From: a virus
IMG/VR virus record: IMGVR_UViG_3300025617_000115
Location: 1-23,917 of that record
DNA: 23,917 bases
Reading direction: 5' to 3' (one strand)
Made by a program: the position numbers and the translations under genes. The notes beneath the pieces are model-generated. The model did not search any database and was not told the DNA's origin. It saw only the letters and a program-made list of their open reading frames with translations. Below are positions 1 to 7,517 of this stretch, one piece after another (within the stretch, counting starts at the first letter, position 1; every line of letters starts with the position of its first letter).

Positions 1-649
1 TTGCTGATGTTTCAATCTCACCTGTAGTACCAGAAATGGTAAATGTTTCACCAATCGTCGCTGCCGCAGTACCTGAATCACCACTTAAGGTGATATCTTT
101 TGCGGAAACTGCTCCAGACGAAACGTCAAAGTTTGTTGTACTAAAACTTGCAACACCCTTAGAGGTTGTTGTTGCGTCGGTACCAGAAATTGTAAGAGTG
201 TTTGCACTAAGAGTCGTGGTAATACCAGTACCATCACCAGAAACAAAATTAAATGTTTCACCTAGTGCAATTTCAAATCCTGTTCCGTTGTTCGCAGTAA
301 GATCATATCCACTGTTCAATAACTGTGAGTTATCAATCGACCCGCCATCAATATTAAATAAAATGGAACCGTTTGCTTGTCTTTCAATCGCAACACCACT
401 ACCTGCTTCAAGAAGGATGTTGTTTGTTGAAAGTGTACTATCTCCTAAAAGTTTAAGATAGGCACCCGCACCAGTAGTTGGTGAATCTGTAGTAAGTCGG
501 AAATCTTCACCACCAATTGCAGTGACACCTGTCGTATTACCTACGTATAACTTTCGGTCAAATAGGTTGACTGCAATTTCACCAGTTTCCAAAGAACTAG
601 GGACTGACCCTTGCGTGGAATTACGTTTGATTTTAATGATAGATGCCAT
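1..649 (-). CDS. Tail fibre-like virion structural protein, partial (C-terminus beyond left edge)
   Basis: Only the first 216 codons are present; the frame is still open at the left edge. The N-terminus (MASIIKIKRNSTQGSVPSS, then LETGEIAVNLFDRKLYVGN) is the short leader typical of fibre and structural proteins of T4-like marine phages. The rest is rich in G, S, T and N with beta-strand-like repeats. A segment near residue 170 (TSKGVASFSTTNFDVSSGAV) resembles two segments of the 1102-residue fibre protein encoded at 12905-16213. The ATG at 649-647 has a strong GGAG ribosome site about 8 nt upstream that abuts the stop of the preceding coiled-coil gene. A late-promoter-like TATAAATA lies 63 nt upstream. 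Fibre identity comes from composition and the N-terminal pattern; receptor and exact position on the virion are unknown. Confidence 0.75.
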   Translation of the reverse strand, partial: MASIIKIKRNSTQGSVPSSLETGEIAVNLFDRKLYVGNTTGVTAIGGEDFRLTTDSPTTGAGAYLKLLGDSTLSTNNILLEAGSGVAIERQANGSILFNIDGGSIDNSQLLNSGYDLTANNGTGFEIALGETFNFVSGDGTGITTTLSANTLTISGTDATTTSKGVASFSTTNFDVSSGAVSAKDITLSGDSGTAAATIGETFTISGTTGEIETSA

Positions 650-665
650 TATAGCACTCCTTTAA

Positions 666-1073
666 TTATTTTGGTATTCCGCCTTTGCGGGTAGGTTTTT
701 CTTTGTTCTCTCTATTTATAATAATTTGAACTGGCACCTTCGACTTATAGTACTCTACGTCTTCTTTGAGTTTTTCGTTCTCTTTTAATAGTTTTTTAAA
801 CTCTGTTTCATAATATCGAGGGACGTGTAAATTATCTCTTTCTTTTAAATTTTCTTTAAGATTTTTATTAAGATCCTCAAGATGAGTTATTTTTCTCCTT
901 ACACTTGCAGGTATCTTATCTTCAGCAGTTTCTGATTGCTCTTTTAATTGTTTTTCTAATATAGTCACTTTTGTTCTTAACATTACAATAACATCATTCA
1001 ATTCTTTAATTGTAGCAGAATGCGAGTCTCTATAAATTTTATTTATTTCTTCAGCATCATACCAATCAGTCAT
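666..1073 (-). CDS. Coiled-coil hypothetical protein, possible fibre-assembly factor
   Basis: This 135-residue, strongly charged protein is rich in K, E and L. Heptad-like spacing suggests a coiled coil over roughly residues 20-110, followed by a basic tail (KEKPTRKGGIPK). There is no signal peptide or membrane segment. Its ATG overlaps the stop of the 277-residue structural gene by one base (TAATG), with GGAG about 10 nt upstream, so the two are translationally coupled. It sits just before a fibre gene, so a chaperone or connector role in fibre assembly is possible, but that is inferred only from position and coiled-coil character. I do not recognise a named family. Confidence 0.65.
   Translation of the reverse strand: MTDWYDAEEINKIYRDSHSATIKELNDVIVMLRTKVTILEKQLKEQSETAEDKIPASVRRKITHLEDLNKNLKENLKERDNLHVPRYYETEFKKLLKENEKLKEDVEYYKSKVPVQIIINRENKEKPTRKGGIPK
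713..720 (-). promoter_or_regulatory. T4-type late promoter candidate (TATAAATA)
   Basis: The minus strand reads TATAAATAG, identical to the T4 late promoter core, 63 nt upstream of the partial fibre gene at 649 and inside the end of the coiled-coil gene. In this AT-rich sequence the 8-mer is expected a few times by chance, so the support comes from its position. Confidence 0.5.
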
Positions 1074-1906
1074 TAACTATAATCTCCGCCATTTAAATCA
1101 TCAAATTGTGGTTCACCAGAACTATTTATCTGTAATATTTTTCCAGTTGTCCCTGTAATAAATCCTAATTGACTGGTATTACTAGCAAACAAAACTCCGT
1201 TCGTTATGAATGTTTCCAATCCAGTACCACCAGAATTAGAACTGAGTGGAGTTTCTAAAACAAGAGTATTTGCAGTAATTGTATTTGCGACCACAACATT
1301 TGCTGTAAGTGTTTCTGTAACCTCTAAAGTGTTTGACACTATTGTATTAGAGGTAAGGTTAGTAAAATCAGATCCACTTGTTCCTAATTGGCCAACATAT
1401 CTAGCACCGCTGATGTATACTTTTTTAGTATCAGACATTGATGATGGTAAATTTGTACCAATAAAATGTAAAACTCCAGACTGATAATCAAAAAACCATT
1501 CGTCGTTGTTTCCAGAACCTGTTGCGAATACTTGAGTTCCGGTTGATGTTGCGTCCGCAACACCTGCGTTGTCAATATAAACTTTTACCTGATAAGTAGA
1601 TCCGAATTCTGGAGGAATCCAATCAGTTTGATTTGTTAACCATGTTCTATTGTTTGTGGACGATCCATCTTCTGATGTTTCTACTGCAGACCCTCCTAAA
1701 TACACTTCAACAATTGATGTCGTTGCCGATGGAATTACTGTCGGGATTTCACCAGCCGAAACCCAAATCTTATCTCCACGGATCAGTAAAGGGGAAACAA
1801 TTGCTTCGTTAGGTGCTTTCTTTTTATCATTTGTGTCTGTCTTTGCGGCACCATATCCCAGTTTCTTCCACAAATAATCTACTTTTTGTGCATCAGAAAT
1901 AGGCAT
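1073..1906 (-). CDS. Virion structural protein (277 aa)
   Basis: The N-terminus (MPISDAQKVDYLWKKLGYG, then AAKTDTNDKKKAPNEAI) is a globular cap of the kind found on structural proteins of T4-like marine phages. A beta-rich middle follows, containing a WFFDYQSGVLHFIGT segment near residues 138-152. From about residue 180 the protein becomes a low-complexity run of T, N, V and S (repeated N-T-hydrophobic units such as VVANTITANTLVLET), typical of a fibre shaft or trimeric beta-structure. The ATG overlaps the stop of the 937-residue gene by one base (TAATG) and has GAGGA about 10 nt upstream. It probably belongs to the same particle substructure as that gene. The exact role is unknown. Confidence 0.7.
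   Translation of the reverse strand: MPISDAQKVDYLWKKLGYGAAKTDTNDKKKAPNEAIVSPLLIRGDKIWVSAGEIPTVIPSATTSIVEVYLGGSAVETSEDGSSTNNRTWLTNQTDWIPPEFGSTYQVKVYIDNAGVADATSTGTQVFATGSGNNDEWFFDYQSGVLHFIGTNLPSSMSDTKKVYISGARYVGQLGTSGSDFTNLTSNTIVSNTLEVTETLTANVVVANTITANTLVLETPLSSNSGGTGLETFITNGVLFASNTSQLGFITGTTGKILQINSSGEPQFDDLNGGDYS
1123..1130 (-). promoter_or_regulatory. Late promoter-like motif (GATAAATA)
   Basis: The minus strand reads GATAAATAG, matching the NATAAATA form reported for late promoters of T4-like cyanophages. It lies 49 nt upstream of the coiled-coil gene start at 1073, inside the end of the 277-residue gene. A chance match is possible. Confidence 0.3.
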
Positions 1907-4719
1907 TACGATGGTTCCTCGATAGAGATAGAAGTTATTGAGTCATCACTATTTAGTGCTACTGAAATTAACACCTGATTCTGATGAGAGTTAGTGGTTG
2001 TTTCGGTTCCAAACGTCAAGTCGAATGTATCATTACTATACGTTGTGCCATCAAGAATTCTATCTCCTCCGGTAAATGCACCTCCATTGGAACCATTACC
2101 TCCATTACCAGTGTCTGCTCCCGGAATACCAGATCCTGCATATTGAACAGAAGCATCAATCCAACCATTTATTGTCGATGAGCTATCAATGGAACTTCCC
2201 GGCAAAGCATAGAAAAATCCAGACACTTTCCCCGTTAGTCGAACTCTGAAGTTCGACACAGCAGTTCGTTTAAAAGCAAATCTAAAATATTGTGTTCCAG
2301 AACGTCCTGTCGAAAGATCTGGACCGACAGGCAAATAACCACTTGACAAATCTGTGTCAAAATGTTGTAATGAACCGTAACGAATAATTGCTTCATCTGT
2401 TCCCGCAACTGTCGCAGACCCAGACCAAGCATTATCTGAATAATAATCGGTAGAAGAACTGTATGATGGAGTCGCACCAGAAAATCCAGTCAATCTTACA
2501 CCATTTGTTGTGTATCCTAATCCAAGTGAACTGGAAACTTCAATGGCAGATTCGTTGATAACATCGGTGCCATTAAATACATTAATGATGGGTGAGGTAA
2601 TTGTTTCGGTATCTGTTCCATTTACATTTCTTGCTTGGAAGGTTAATCGACAAGAATTGTCACCTGATCCTATATTAACTGTAAGATCTTCAACATTAAT
2701 GCTTGTCAAGTTTGCATTTGGAATAGCACCAGATCTATCTGAAGATGACAATGCTGTTGAGTAATTATATGACTGGTCTGATATAGAAGTGCCAGAAAGT
2801 GTCTCAACATTCACGTCTCCTACAGTGAACGCATTTCCACTATAATATGTTTGTCCTGTAAGGTTAGAAACGGTGACCCCTCCTAATGTGATTGTGTCAC
2901 CGCTATTGTAGTATGGCACACCGGAAATATAGTTGTATGATCCGGATCCATGAGAAACTGTTACTCCGGAAACATCAACAGAAGGATTCGCAGATAAATT
3001 ATCATAGACATATACTAATTCATTAGAGTTACCTTCATCAGTCACAAATTCAATTTTATTTGCACCATAATCAAAACTAGAAACATTAACAGATATTGTT
3101 GCTTTGTGTCCAGTGGTAAAAAGATTAGGGGCATAGATTCTTTGGGACGATGAAACTACAGACCCACTCGCATTATAGTTATAGTAATCGACTCCAGATT
3201 CAGAAACAGTTGGAGTAATTAATGAAGCAGTATCATTAAATTCAGCAGTTATAGATCCATTAGAATGGAAATAAGTTCCCATTGTCGAGGTAGTTGCAGA
3301 TCCTGATGTTATACGAGGAATAGATGAACTTAGTATATCACCTGCATTCAATCCCGTTACATTAACGTTTGCAATGAATCCCTCCGCAAGTGCAGGTGAA
3401 GATCCTGACGATGAGGTCTGCCATGAAATTGTTTTGTCAGTGATATTATCCGGTGCACCGAGATTAAGATCAAATACCTTCAATGAATAAGTGTTTGAAA
3501 CAGGAAGAAGACCCGGAGTTGCAGTACTCATTGAAACAATGTTCATTGTTAAAGTATACAATGATGAACCAGATCCAGAAGTATATGTGTGTGATAATCT
3601 TGCTCCTTGGTCACCACCCGCATCAACTTTACTCGTGATTTGATCTAACGAACCATCTCCCCAGTTGATAGAGTATGATGCAGTAACATCAGTGTTAGGA
3701 ACTTCTCTGGAATCGTTATCAAGGTACACTGCTTGACCAGTATTTGCTTCTGTAATTACTGATCCCGCAGTCAATCCAGAGTATATAAAGAATACAGGTT
3801 CTGGATCTTTCGCAAATAATGTAATAAAATTAGTGTTTGTTTCCGTACTAAAACTTCCTGCACCAGATCCTCCTGTATTCCTTGCAACAACTTTCAAGGT
3901 CAAAGGACTCAATGCTACAGCTTCTTCAGTGTAAACGTGAGTTGGAGTTACGTCTGTGATATTGTTTGAAAAAGTTCCATCTCCCCAATCAACATCATAT
4001 TCATTTGGATTTCCTTCAGAACTTATGGTCAAACGAACCGTTGTTCCTATACCTAAATTTCTAGGATCAGCAGTAAATGTCACATTACGAACAAATGTGT
4101 CATCATGAATGTTTAAAAGTGCCTCATTCAAATCATCCAAATATTCAACAACATTGGTATTTGCGTTAAAATGTTGAAGTGCACCATCAGACAAATCAAA
4201 ATCAGTATTCCCTGTATCTTTACCAATAGTCATTTGATTGGCAGTAGAAATCGTACTTAGTGTTCCTAAAATTACAGTATTTGTGTGATGCTCATTATTT
4301 GCTTCAAAGATTTCAGTTTGGCGAACAAGAGTAATCGTTCCGAAACCAGTATCGGAAAGTGATACGTTACCAATCGTTACCGTGTTTCCTTGAACGAATA
4401 ATGATCTAAAAGGATTGGTTCGTGAACCCAAGTCCACGTTTCTTCCGACAGCAGGAACGATCGCATTCCCAATTGCTACATAATTATTATTAGCATCTCT
4501 AACAAGAGCGCCTGAAGTAAATATAAAAGTATTGGATTCTGCATCAAACTGAAGAATGTCCCCGTGTTGTATTGGATCCCCGCTTCTGGCGGCAACATCG
4601 TTTAATTCTTGTAGTTTAGTTTTATCGACTGCTTGGTTTTTTAAGGTAATCCTTTTTTCTGCTTCAAATGTAGCAGAAATATTACCTCTTTTGCCGAATG
4701 TGACTGTATAGTCTGCCAT
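1906..4719 (-). CDS. Large virion structural protein with PKD-like domains
   Basis: This is a 937-residue S/T/N/G-rich protein. Residues 1-60 form a distinct head domain. Near residue 93 it has one copy of the DLGS...F..L(F/Y)V module (VDLGSRTNPFRSLFVQG) that also recurs in the 1102-residue fibre protein. Two WGDG motifs (DWGDGTF near 240, NWGDGSL near 350), each followed by H-[TV]-Y-T, are the hallmark of PKD-type immunoglobulin-like folds. These are often found on extracellular or phage-surface proteins that bind glycans or protein partners. The C-terminal 150 residues contain an aromatic/glycine-rich segment that could be the exposed tip. The ATG at 4719 follows the previous stop by 8 nt with AGG upstream. 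A host-contact or baseplate-periphery role is inferred; the structural assignment is strong by context. Confidence 0.75.
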   Translation of the reverse strand: MADYTVTFGKRGNISATFEAEKRITLKNQAVDKTKLQELNDVAARSGDPIQHGDILQFDAESNTFIFTSGALVRDANNNYVAIGNAIVPAVGRNVDLGSRTNPFRSLFVQGNTVTIGNVSLSDTGFGTITLVRQTEIFEANNEHHTNTVILGTLSTISTANQMTIGKDTGNTDFDLSDGALQHFNANTNVVEYLDDLNEALLNIHDDTFVRNVTFTADPRNLGIGTTVRLTISSEGNPNEYDVDWGDGTFSNNITDVTPTHVYTEEAVALSPLTLKVVARNTGGSGAGSFSTETNTNFITLFAKDPEPVFFIYSGLTAGSVITEANTGQAVYLDNDSREVPNTDVTASYSINWGDGSLDQITSKVDAGGDQGARLSHTYTSGSGSSLYTLTMNIVSMSTATPGLLPVSNTYSLKVFDLNLGAPDNITDKTISWQTSSSGSSPALAEGFIANVNVTGLNAGDILSSSIPRITSGSATTSTMGTYFHSNGSITAEFNDTASLITPTVSESGVDYYNYNASGSVVSSSQRIYAPNLFTTGHKATISVNVSSFDYGANKIEFVTDEGNSNELVYVYDNLSANPSVDVSGVTVSHGSGSYNYISGVPYYNSGDTITLGGVTVSNLTGQTYYSGNAFTVGDVNVETLSGTSISDQSYNYSTALSSSDRSGAIPNANLTSINVEDLTVNIGSGDNSCRLTFQARNVNGTDTETITSPIINVFNGTDVINESAIEVSSSLGLGYTTNGVRLTGFSGATPSYSSSTDYYSDNAWSGSATVAGTDEAIIRYGSLQHFDTDLSSGYLPVGPDLSTGRSGTQYFRFAFKRTAVSNFRVRLTGKVSGFFYALPGSSIDSSSTINGWIDASVQYAGSGIPGADTGNGGNGSNGGAFTGGDRILDGTTYSNDTFDLTFGTETTTNSHQNQVLISVALNSDDSITSISIEEPS

Positions 4720-4727
4720 GAAACTGC

Positions 4728-5078
4728 CTATGTGTTCGCGACAGGTGTTTTAGTCACCTGTGGTGTTACGGTAACAATTCCTTCGACAAGTCTGGTTCTG
4801 ATATCCGAGTCATCTGTCAATTCGATGTCATAAACATATCTACCCGGTTCTAAAGTTTCTGTCACATCGCGATCCATTTTAAGTGTTACTTGACCACTAG
4901 TACGAGGATTCTGAAATTCTATAGTGAAATCATATGCAGTCGTAGCAGTGTAATGTTTGCGAACCTGCCCAAAACCAGTGTGTCCCGCTAAATTTTTAAC
5001 GTTCCCATCAGTGTCTTTAACTGTGATTGTGGTAGAAAAATCTGAACCTTGATCGATGATGATATTCGCTTTTGCCAT
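4728..5078 (-). CDS. Small beta-rich virion structural protein
   Basis: This 116-residue protein begins MAKANIIIDQGSDFSTTITV and continues with a D-T-D-G-N turn, a QVRKHY segment and an LEPGRYVYDIEL strand near residues 77-88. I recognise the pattern as a small beta-sandwich protein recurrent beside fibre genes of T4-like marine phages, resembling N-terminal domains of baseplate upper proteins. It is too short to be a fibre itself, so an adaptor or connector role is plausible. A perfect TATAAATA motif starts 23-30 nt upstream of its ATG, and AGGA provides a ribosome site. This makes it the likely first gene of a late transcription unit running through the next four genes. The fold assignment is from pattern memory only. 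Confidence 0.7.
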   Translation of the reverse strand: MAKANIIIDQGSDFSTTITVKDTDGNVKNLAGHTGFGQVRKHYTATTAYDFTIEFQNPRTSGQVTLKMDRDVTETLEPGRYVYDIELTDDSDIRTRLVEGIVTVTPQVTKTPVANT

Positions 5079-5099
5079 GGGGAATTCCTAAGTTTTGTT

Positions 5100-5705
5100 C
5101 TATTTATATTTAGGCAATTCTTTCAGAAACGAATCATCTCCTAGTACATAAAACGATTGTGGTGTGCTTTTATACATGTATACACCTCGAAATTCAAAAT
5201 TGTTATCAAACCGTCTGAGAGTTTTTTCGAATGCTTTTGGATTTTGATTACGATCTGGATAAAATGTCCGAGTTAAAAATAGGTTTTCGATACCATGCTT
5301 CTGGTGATACTCAGGATGATGTTCAAAAAATCCAAGCATTTTTTGAACAGCATATCTGTTTTGACTTCTGATTTCGTCGGTAACCTCGTCAACGTCGCCT
5401 GTAGACGAAAAGAACTCACCTTGCCATGTTGTTCTTTTCCATTCTCGATAGAAACAACGTGCAACATTATATGGTTCCATCCAATCTTCTTGTTGAAGAC
5501 CAAATAGATTGAAAGGGTAATCATTTTTTCTATGAATCACACAAAATTTCGTAAAATTCTCTTGTAAGATATTTTTATTATAATCTTTTGCCCTGCGATG
5601 TGTGTTATTCTGAGCTGCATCAAGCATCATGTCGTAGTAGTCACCGTTTGTTTCATCAAACACGATAGCACTATATCCATGATCATATTGAATGGTCTCT
5701 ATCAT
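5100..5705 (-). CDS. Hypothetical protein in the radical SAM/aminotransferase operon
   Basis: This 201-residue soluble protein is rich in aromatic and charged residues. Its first 120 residues alternate strand-like and helical segments. A conserved-looking stretch near residues 52-92 (FTKFCVIHRKND, then NVARCFYREWKRTTW) is faintly reminiscent of an acyltransferase-type fold, but no acetyl-CoA-binding motif is evident and I would not name a family. Its ATG overlaps the radical SAM stop by 4 nt (ATGA) with GGAG upstream, so the two genes are translationally coupled and it may be a partner or tailoring enzyme. Its stop codon TAG is part of the TATAAATAG motif that probably drives the next structural gene. 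Confidence 0.65.
   Translation of the reverse strand: MIETIQYDHGYSAIVFDETNGDYYDMMLDAAQNNTHRRAKDYNKNILQENFTKFCVIHRKNDYPFNLFGLQQEDWMEPYNVARCFYREWKRTTWQGEFFSSTGDVDEVTDEIRSQNRYAVQKMLGFFEHHPEYHQKHGIENLFLTRTFYPDRNQNPKAFEKTLRRFDNNFEFRGVYMYKSTPQSFYVLGDDSFLKELPKYK
5101..5108 (-). promoter_or_regulatory. T4-type late promoter candidate (TATAAATA)
   Basis: The minus strand reads TATAAATAG 22 nt before the ATG of the 116-residue structural gene. The final TAG is also the stop codon of the 201-residue gene. This would restart late transcription for the structural genes leftwards of the accessory enzymes. Confidence 0.6.
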
Positions 5706-6496
5706 AAAATCTCCATATATTTAATTAGTGGAAAATTGCTAATCTTCTCACAACAATTGTGGCAGTAATCTTCATATTGAAAAAGATTAAGCCTCATCAT
5801 ATTATGTATGTTTTCTTCTGTAATGTCAAATGTTTTTGAGTCCAATGTTCTTTTACTGCAATGCCTTAAATTTTTGTTTTCAAAATCTATAACAGGCACC
5901 TGTGGAAACTTCGAACAAAGTTTTCGATCAATTACAGGTGATTGTTCAACAACATCAAAGTTCTTTGACCTTGAGTTGTAGGTTTTCCATTGTGTATTTT
6001 TGTGTGATAAATGTTCTATTTCATTTTTATGCGTGTCATAGTATTTAAAATAGTTGGGTGTCTTGATGACCACATTGTAGTTATTCAATTCATTTTCTTC
6101 GAAACACTGATAATTACCAAGTTTTGAAATCTTGTCTGAATGAAAGTCCTCGATCAAATGCTCCATGTAAATGACATTTGGGTCTTCAAGAATTTCCGGA
6201 TACCTTTTCCTTACGAACGAATTCGATAAAACTGATGGTACAAAATTGTCATATCTCTTAATCGCATCAATTACATCCTTTAAGTTCTTTACAAGACCGG
6301 GTTCACCTCCAAGTAAACTAATCCTGATTTTATAATCTTTCAGATAACCAAGAACCCTTTCTAAAAAATCCATATCTACTGTTAGATTTCTCTGCTCGAT
6401 GGTGTATGATGTGCAATACTCGCAGGTTTTGTTGCACGACATTGTTAGAAAGAAATCAATTGCGAAATGACTATTCTGGATTTCTTGCAATCGCAT
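5702..6496 (-). CDS. Radical SAM enzyme with SPASM/twitch-like C-terminal cysteines
   Basis: The 264-residue product has the canonical CX3CX2C cluster motif (C21, C25, C28 in SCNKTCEYC), which binds the 4Fe-4S cluster that cleaves S-adenosylmethionine, and a GGEP motif at residues 63-66. Five further cysteines near the C-terminus (C194, C213, C245, C248, C249; the last three in YCHNCCEK) suggest an auxiliary iron-sulfur cluster of the SPASM/twitch type. The length is close to compact enzymes such as the BtrN dehydrogenase. I chose the ATG at 6496 because GAGG sits 6 nt upstream; a TTG at 6508 would also be in frame but has no ribosome site. It overlaps the aminotransferase by 26 nt and the next gene by 4 nt. 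The substrate is unknown; amino-sugar or peptide modification are the main options. Confidence 0.88.
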   Translation of the reverse strand: MRLQEIQNSHFAIDFFLTMSCNKTCEYCTSYTIEQRNLTVDMDFLERVLGYLKDYKIRISLLGGEPGLVKNLKDVIDAIKRYDNFVPSVLSNSFVRKRYPEILEDPNVIYMEHLIEDFHSDKISKLGNYQCFEENELNNYNVVIKTPNYFKYYDTHKNEIEHLSHKNTQWKTYNSRSKNFDVVEQSPVIDRKLCSKFPQVPVIDFENKNLRHCSKRTLDSKTFDITEENIHNMMRLNLFQYEDYCHNCCEKISNFPLIKYMEIL

Positions 6497-7517
6497 AGAA
6501 TGCCTCAACTATTTTTTCATGATGTGATCCAACAGACCAATCAGGATATTCAAATATCTTCTCGACAAGCATCGTATAAATTTCATCTACTGGTTCTGCT
6601 TTGTTGAGTATCGGTAGGGTCACGATAGTATCTGAAACTAATTGTGCATTAATACAGAAATCTTTTCTGTGTTTTATTGATTTATACATCGAGTTCTCAG
6701 ACATGGGTTTATCATAGTGAACCTTAAGACCAAAAATATCTTTGATTTTATCACGGTCTGGTTTACTATCAAATCGAATCGTATGTCGAAAATAATTACT
6801 GATTAATCCGTCTGGTCTTTTTTGAGTTGGACGATTGAACTTATATTTCTCAGTTGCTTCCTTTCTCAATACCCATTGATCACAATACGAATTCATTTGT
6901 GTTAAAATATGCTCTGCATCTACATTTGACATTCGTGAGTTACGCCCAAGATACTCAAAATCCTCTCCGTGTCCATGATGACTTAATTTAGTTAATTTGT
7001 CAGCAACCTCTTCGTTGTCTGTCAATACCATGCCCCCACCAGTCAACCCACTAATCACTTTGTTGGTATTGAAACTGAACGTAGATATATCACCTATTGA
7101 TCCCGCAGGAACACCATCAAGAGTGCATCCAAATGCCTGACACGAATCTTCGACTAATAGTATACCGTGATTTTCACAGAACTGTTTTAGATCAGTTGCG
7201 TCATGCATACTGCCGAACAGATGGACAAAGATAATTGCTTTTGTTTTTGATGTGACCATCCGTCGGACGCTATCCATACATAGATGGTACGTGTCAATAT
7301 TGATATCACAAAATACAGGTGTCGCACCAACCATTGATATACAAGATGCAGAAGATATCCAAGAAAAGTTGGGGACAATAACTTCATCCCCTTCTCCTAT
7401 ACCATTAACAAGTAATGAAAGATATAATGCTTCGGTGCCGTTACTAACGGGTATTGCAAAATTACGGGTTGTAAGGTTCCGGACGTGTTGCCCAATCTTC
7501 TTTAACACTATCTTCAC
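6471..7517 (-). CDS. DegT/DnrJ/EryC1/StrS-family PLP aminotransferase
   Basis: The 348-residue product shows the family landmarks in order: SNGTEAL (25-31), GDEVIVPNFSW (43-53), VEDSCQAFG (122-130, with the PLP-contacting D124 and Q127), and SFNTNK with catalytic K153 followed by GLTGGGMVLTD. These enzymes usually transfer an amino group to a keto sugar bound to a nucleotide or to a keto-cyclitol. The N-terminus starts only about 25 residues before SNGT, shorter than usual. A TGA in frame at 7523-7521 prevents extension, so the start is GTG at 7517 or GTG at 7508 (GAGG 8 nt upstream of the latter). The 5' end overlaps the previous gene by up to 56 nt in another frame. Its 3' end overlaps the radical SAM gene, which suggests a shared pathway. 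Confidence 0.9.
   Translation of the reverse strand: MKIVLKKIGQHVRNLTTRNFAIPVSNGTEALYLSLLVNGIGEGDEVIVPNFSWISSASCISMVGATPVFCDINIDTYHLCMDSVRRMVTSKTKAIIFVHLFGSMHDATDLKQFCENHGILLVEDSCQAFGCTLDGVPAGSIGDISTFSFNTNKVISGLTGGGMVLTDNEEVADKLTKLSHHGHGEDFEYLGRNSRMSNVDAEHILTQMNSYCDQWVLRKEATEKYKFNRPTQKRPDGLISNYFRHTIRFDSKPDRDKIKDIFGLKVHYDKPMSENSMYKSIKHRKDFCINAQLVSDTIVTLPILNKAEPVDEIYTMLVEKIFEYPDWSVGSHHEKIVEAFYAIARNPE

Noticed and set aside
36-461. 141-codon plus-strand open frame at the left edge
   Set aside because: It lies opposite the well-supported partial fibre gene and has no start signal or recognisable protein features.
1040-1047. Minus-strand AATAAATA near the start of the coiled-coil gene
   Set aside because: It has no gene start at a useful distance downstream and arises from Asn/Lys codons.
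6497-6508. Upstream TTG start for the radical SAM gene
   Set aside because: No ribosome site precedes it, whereas the ATG at 6496 has GAGG at good spacing.
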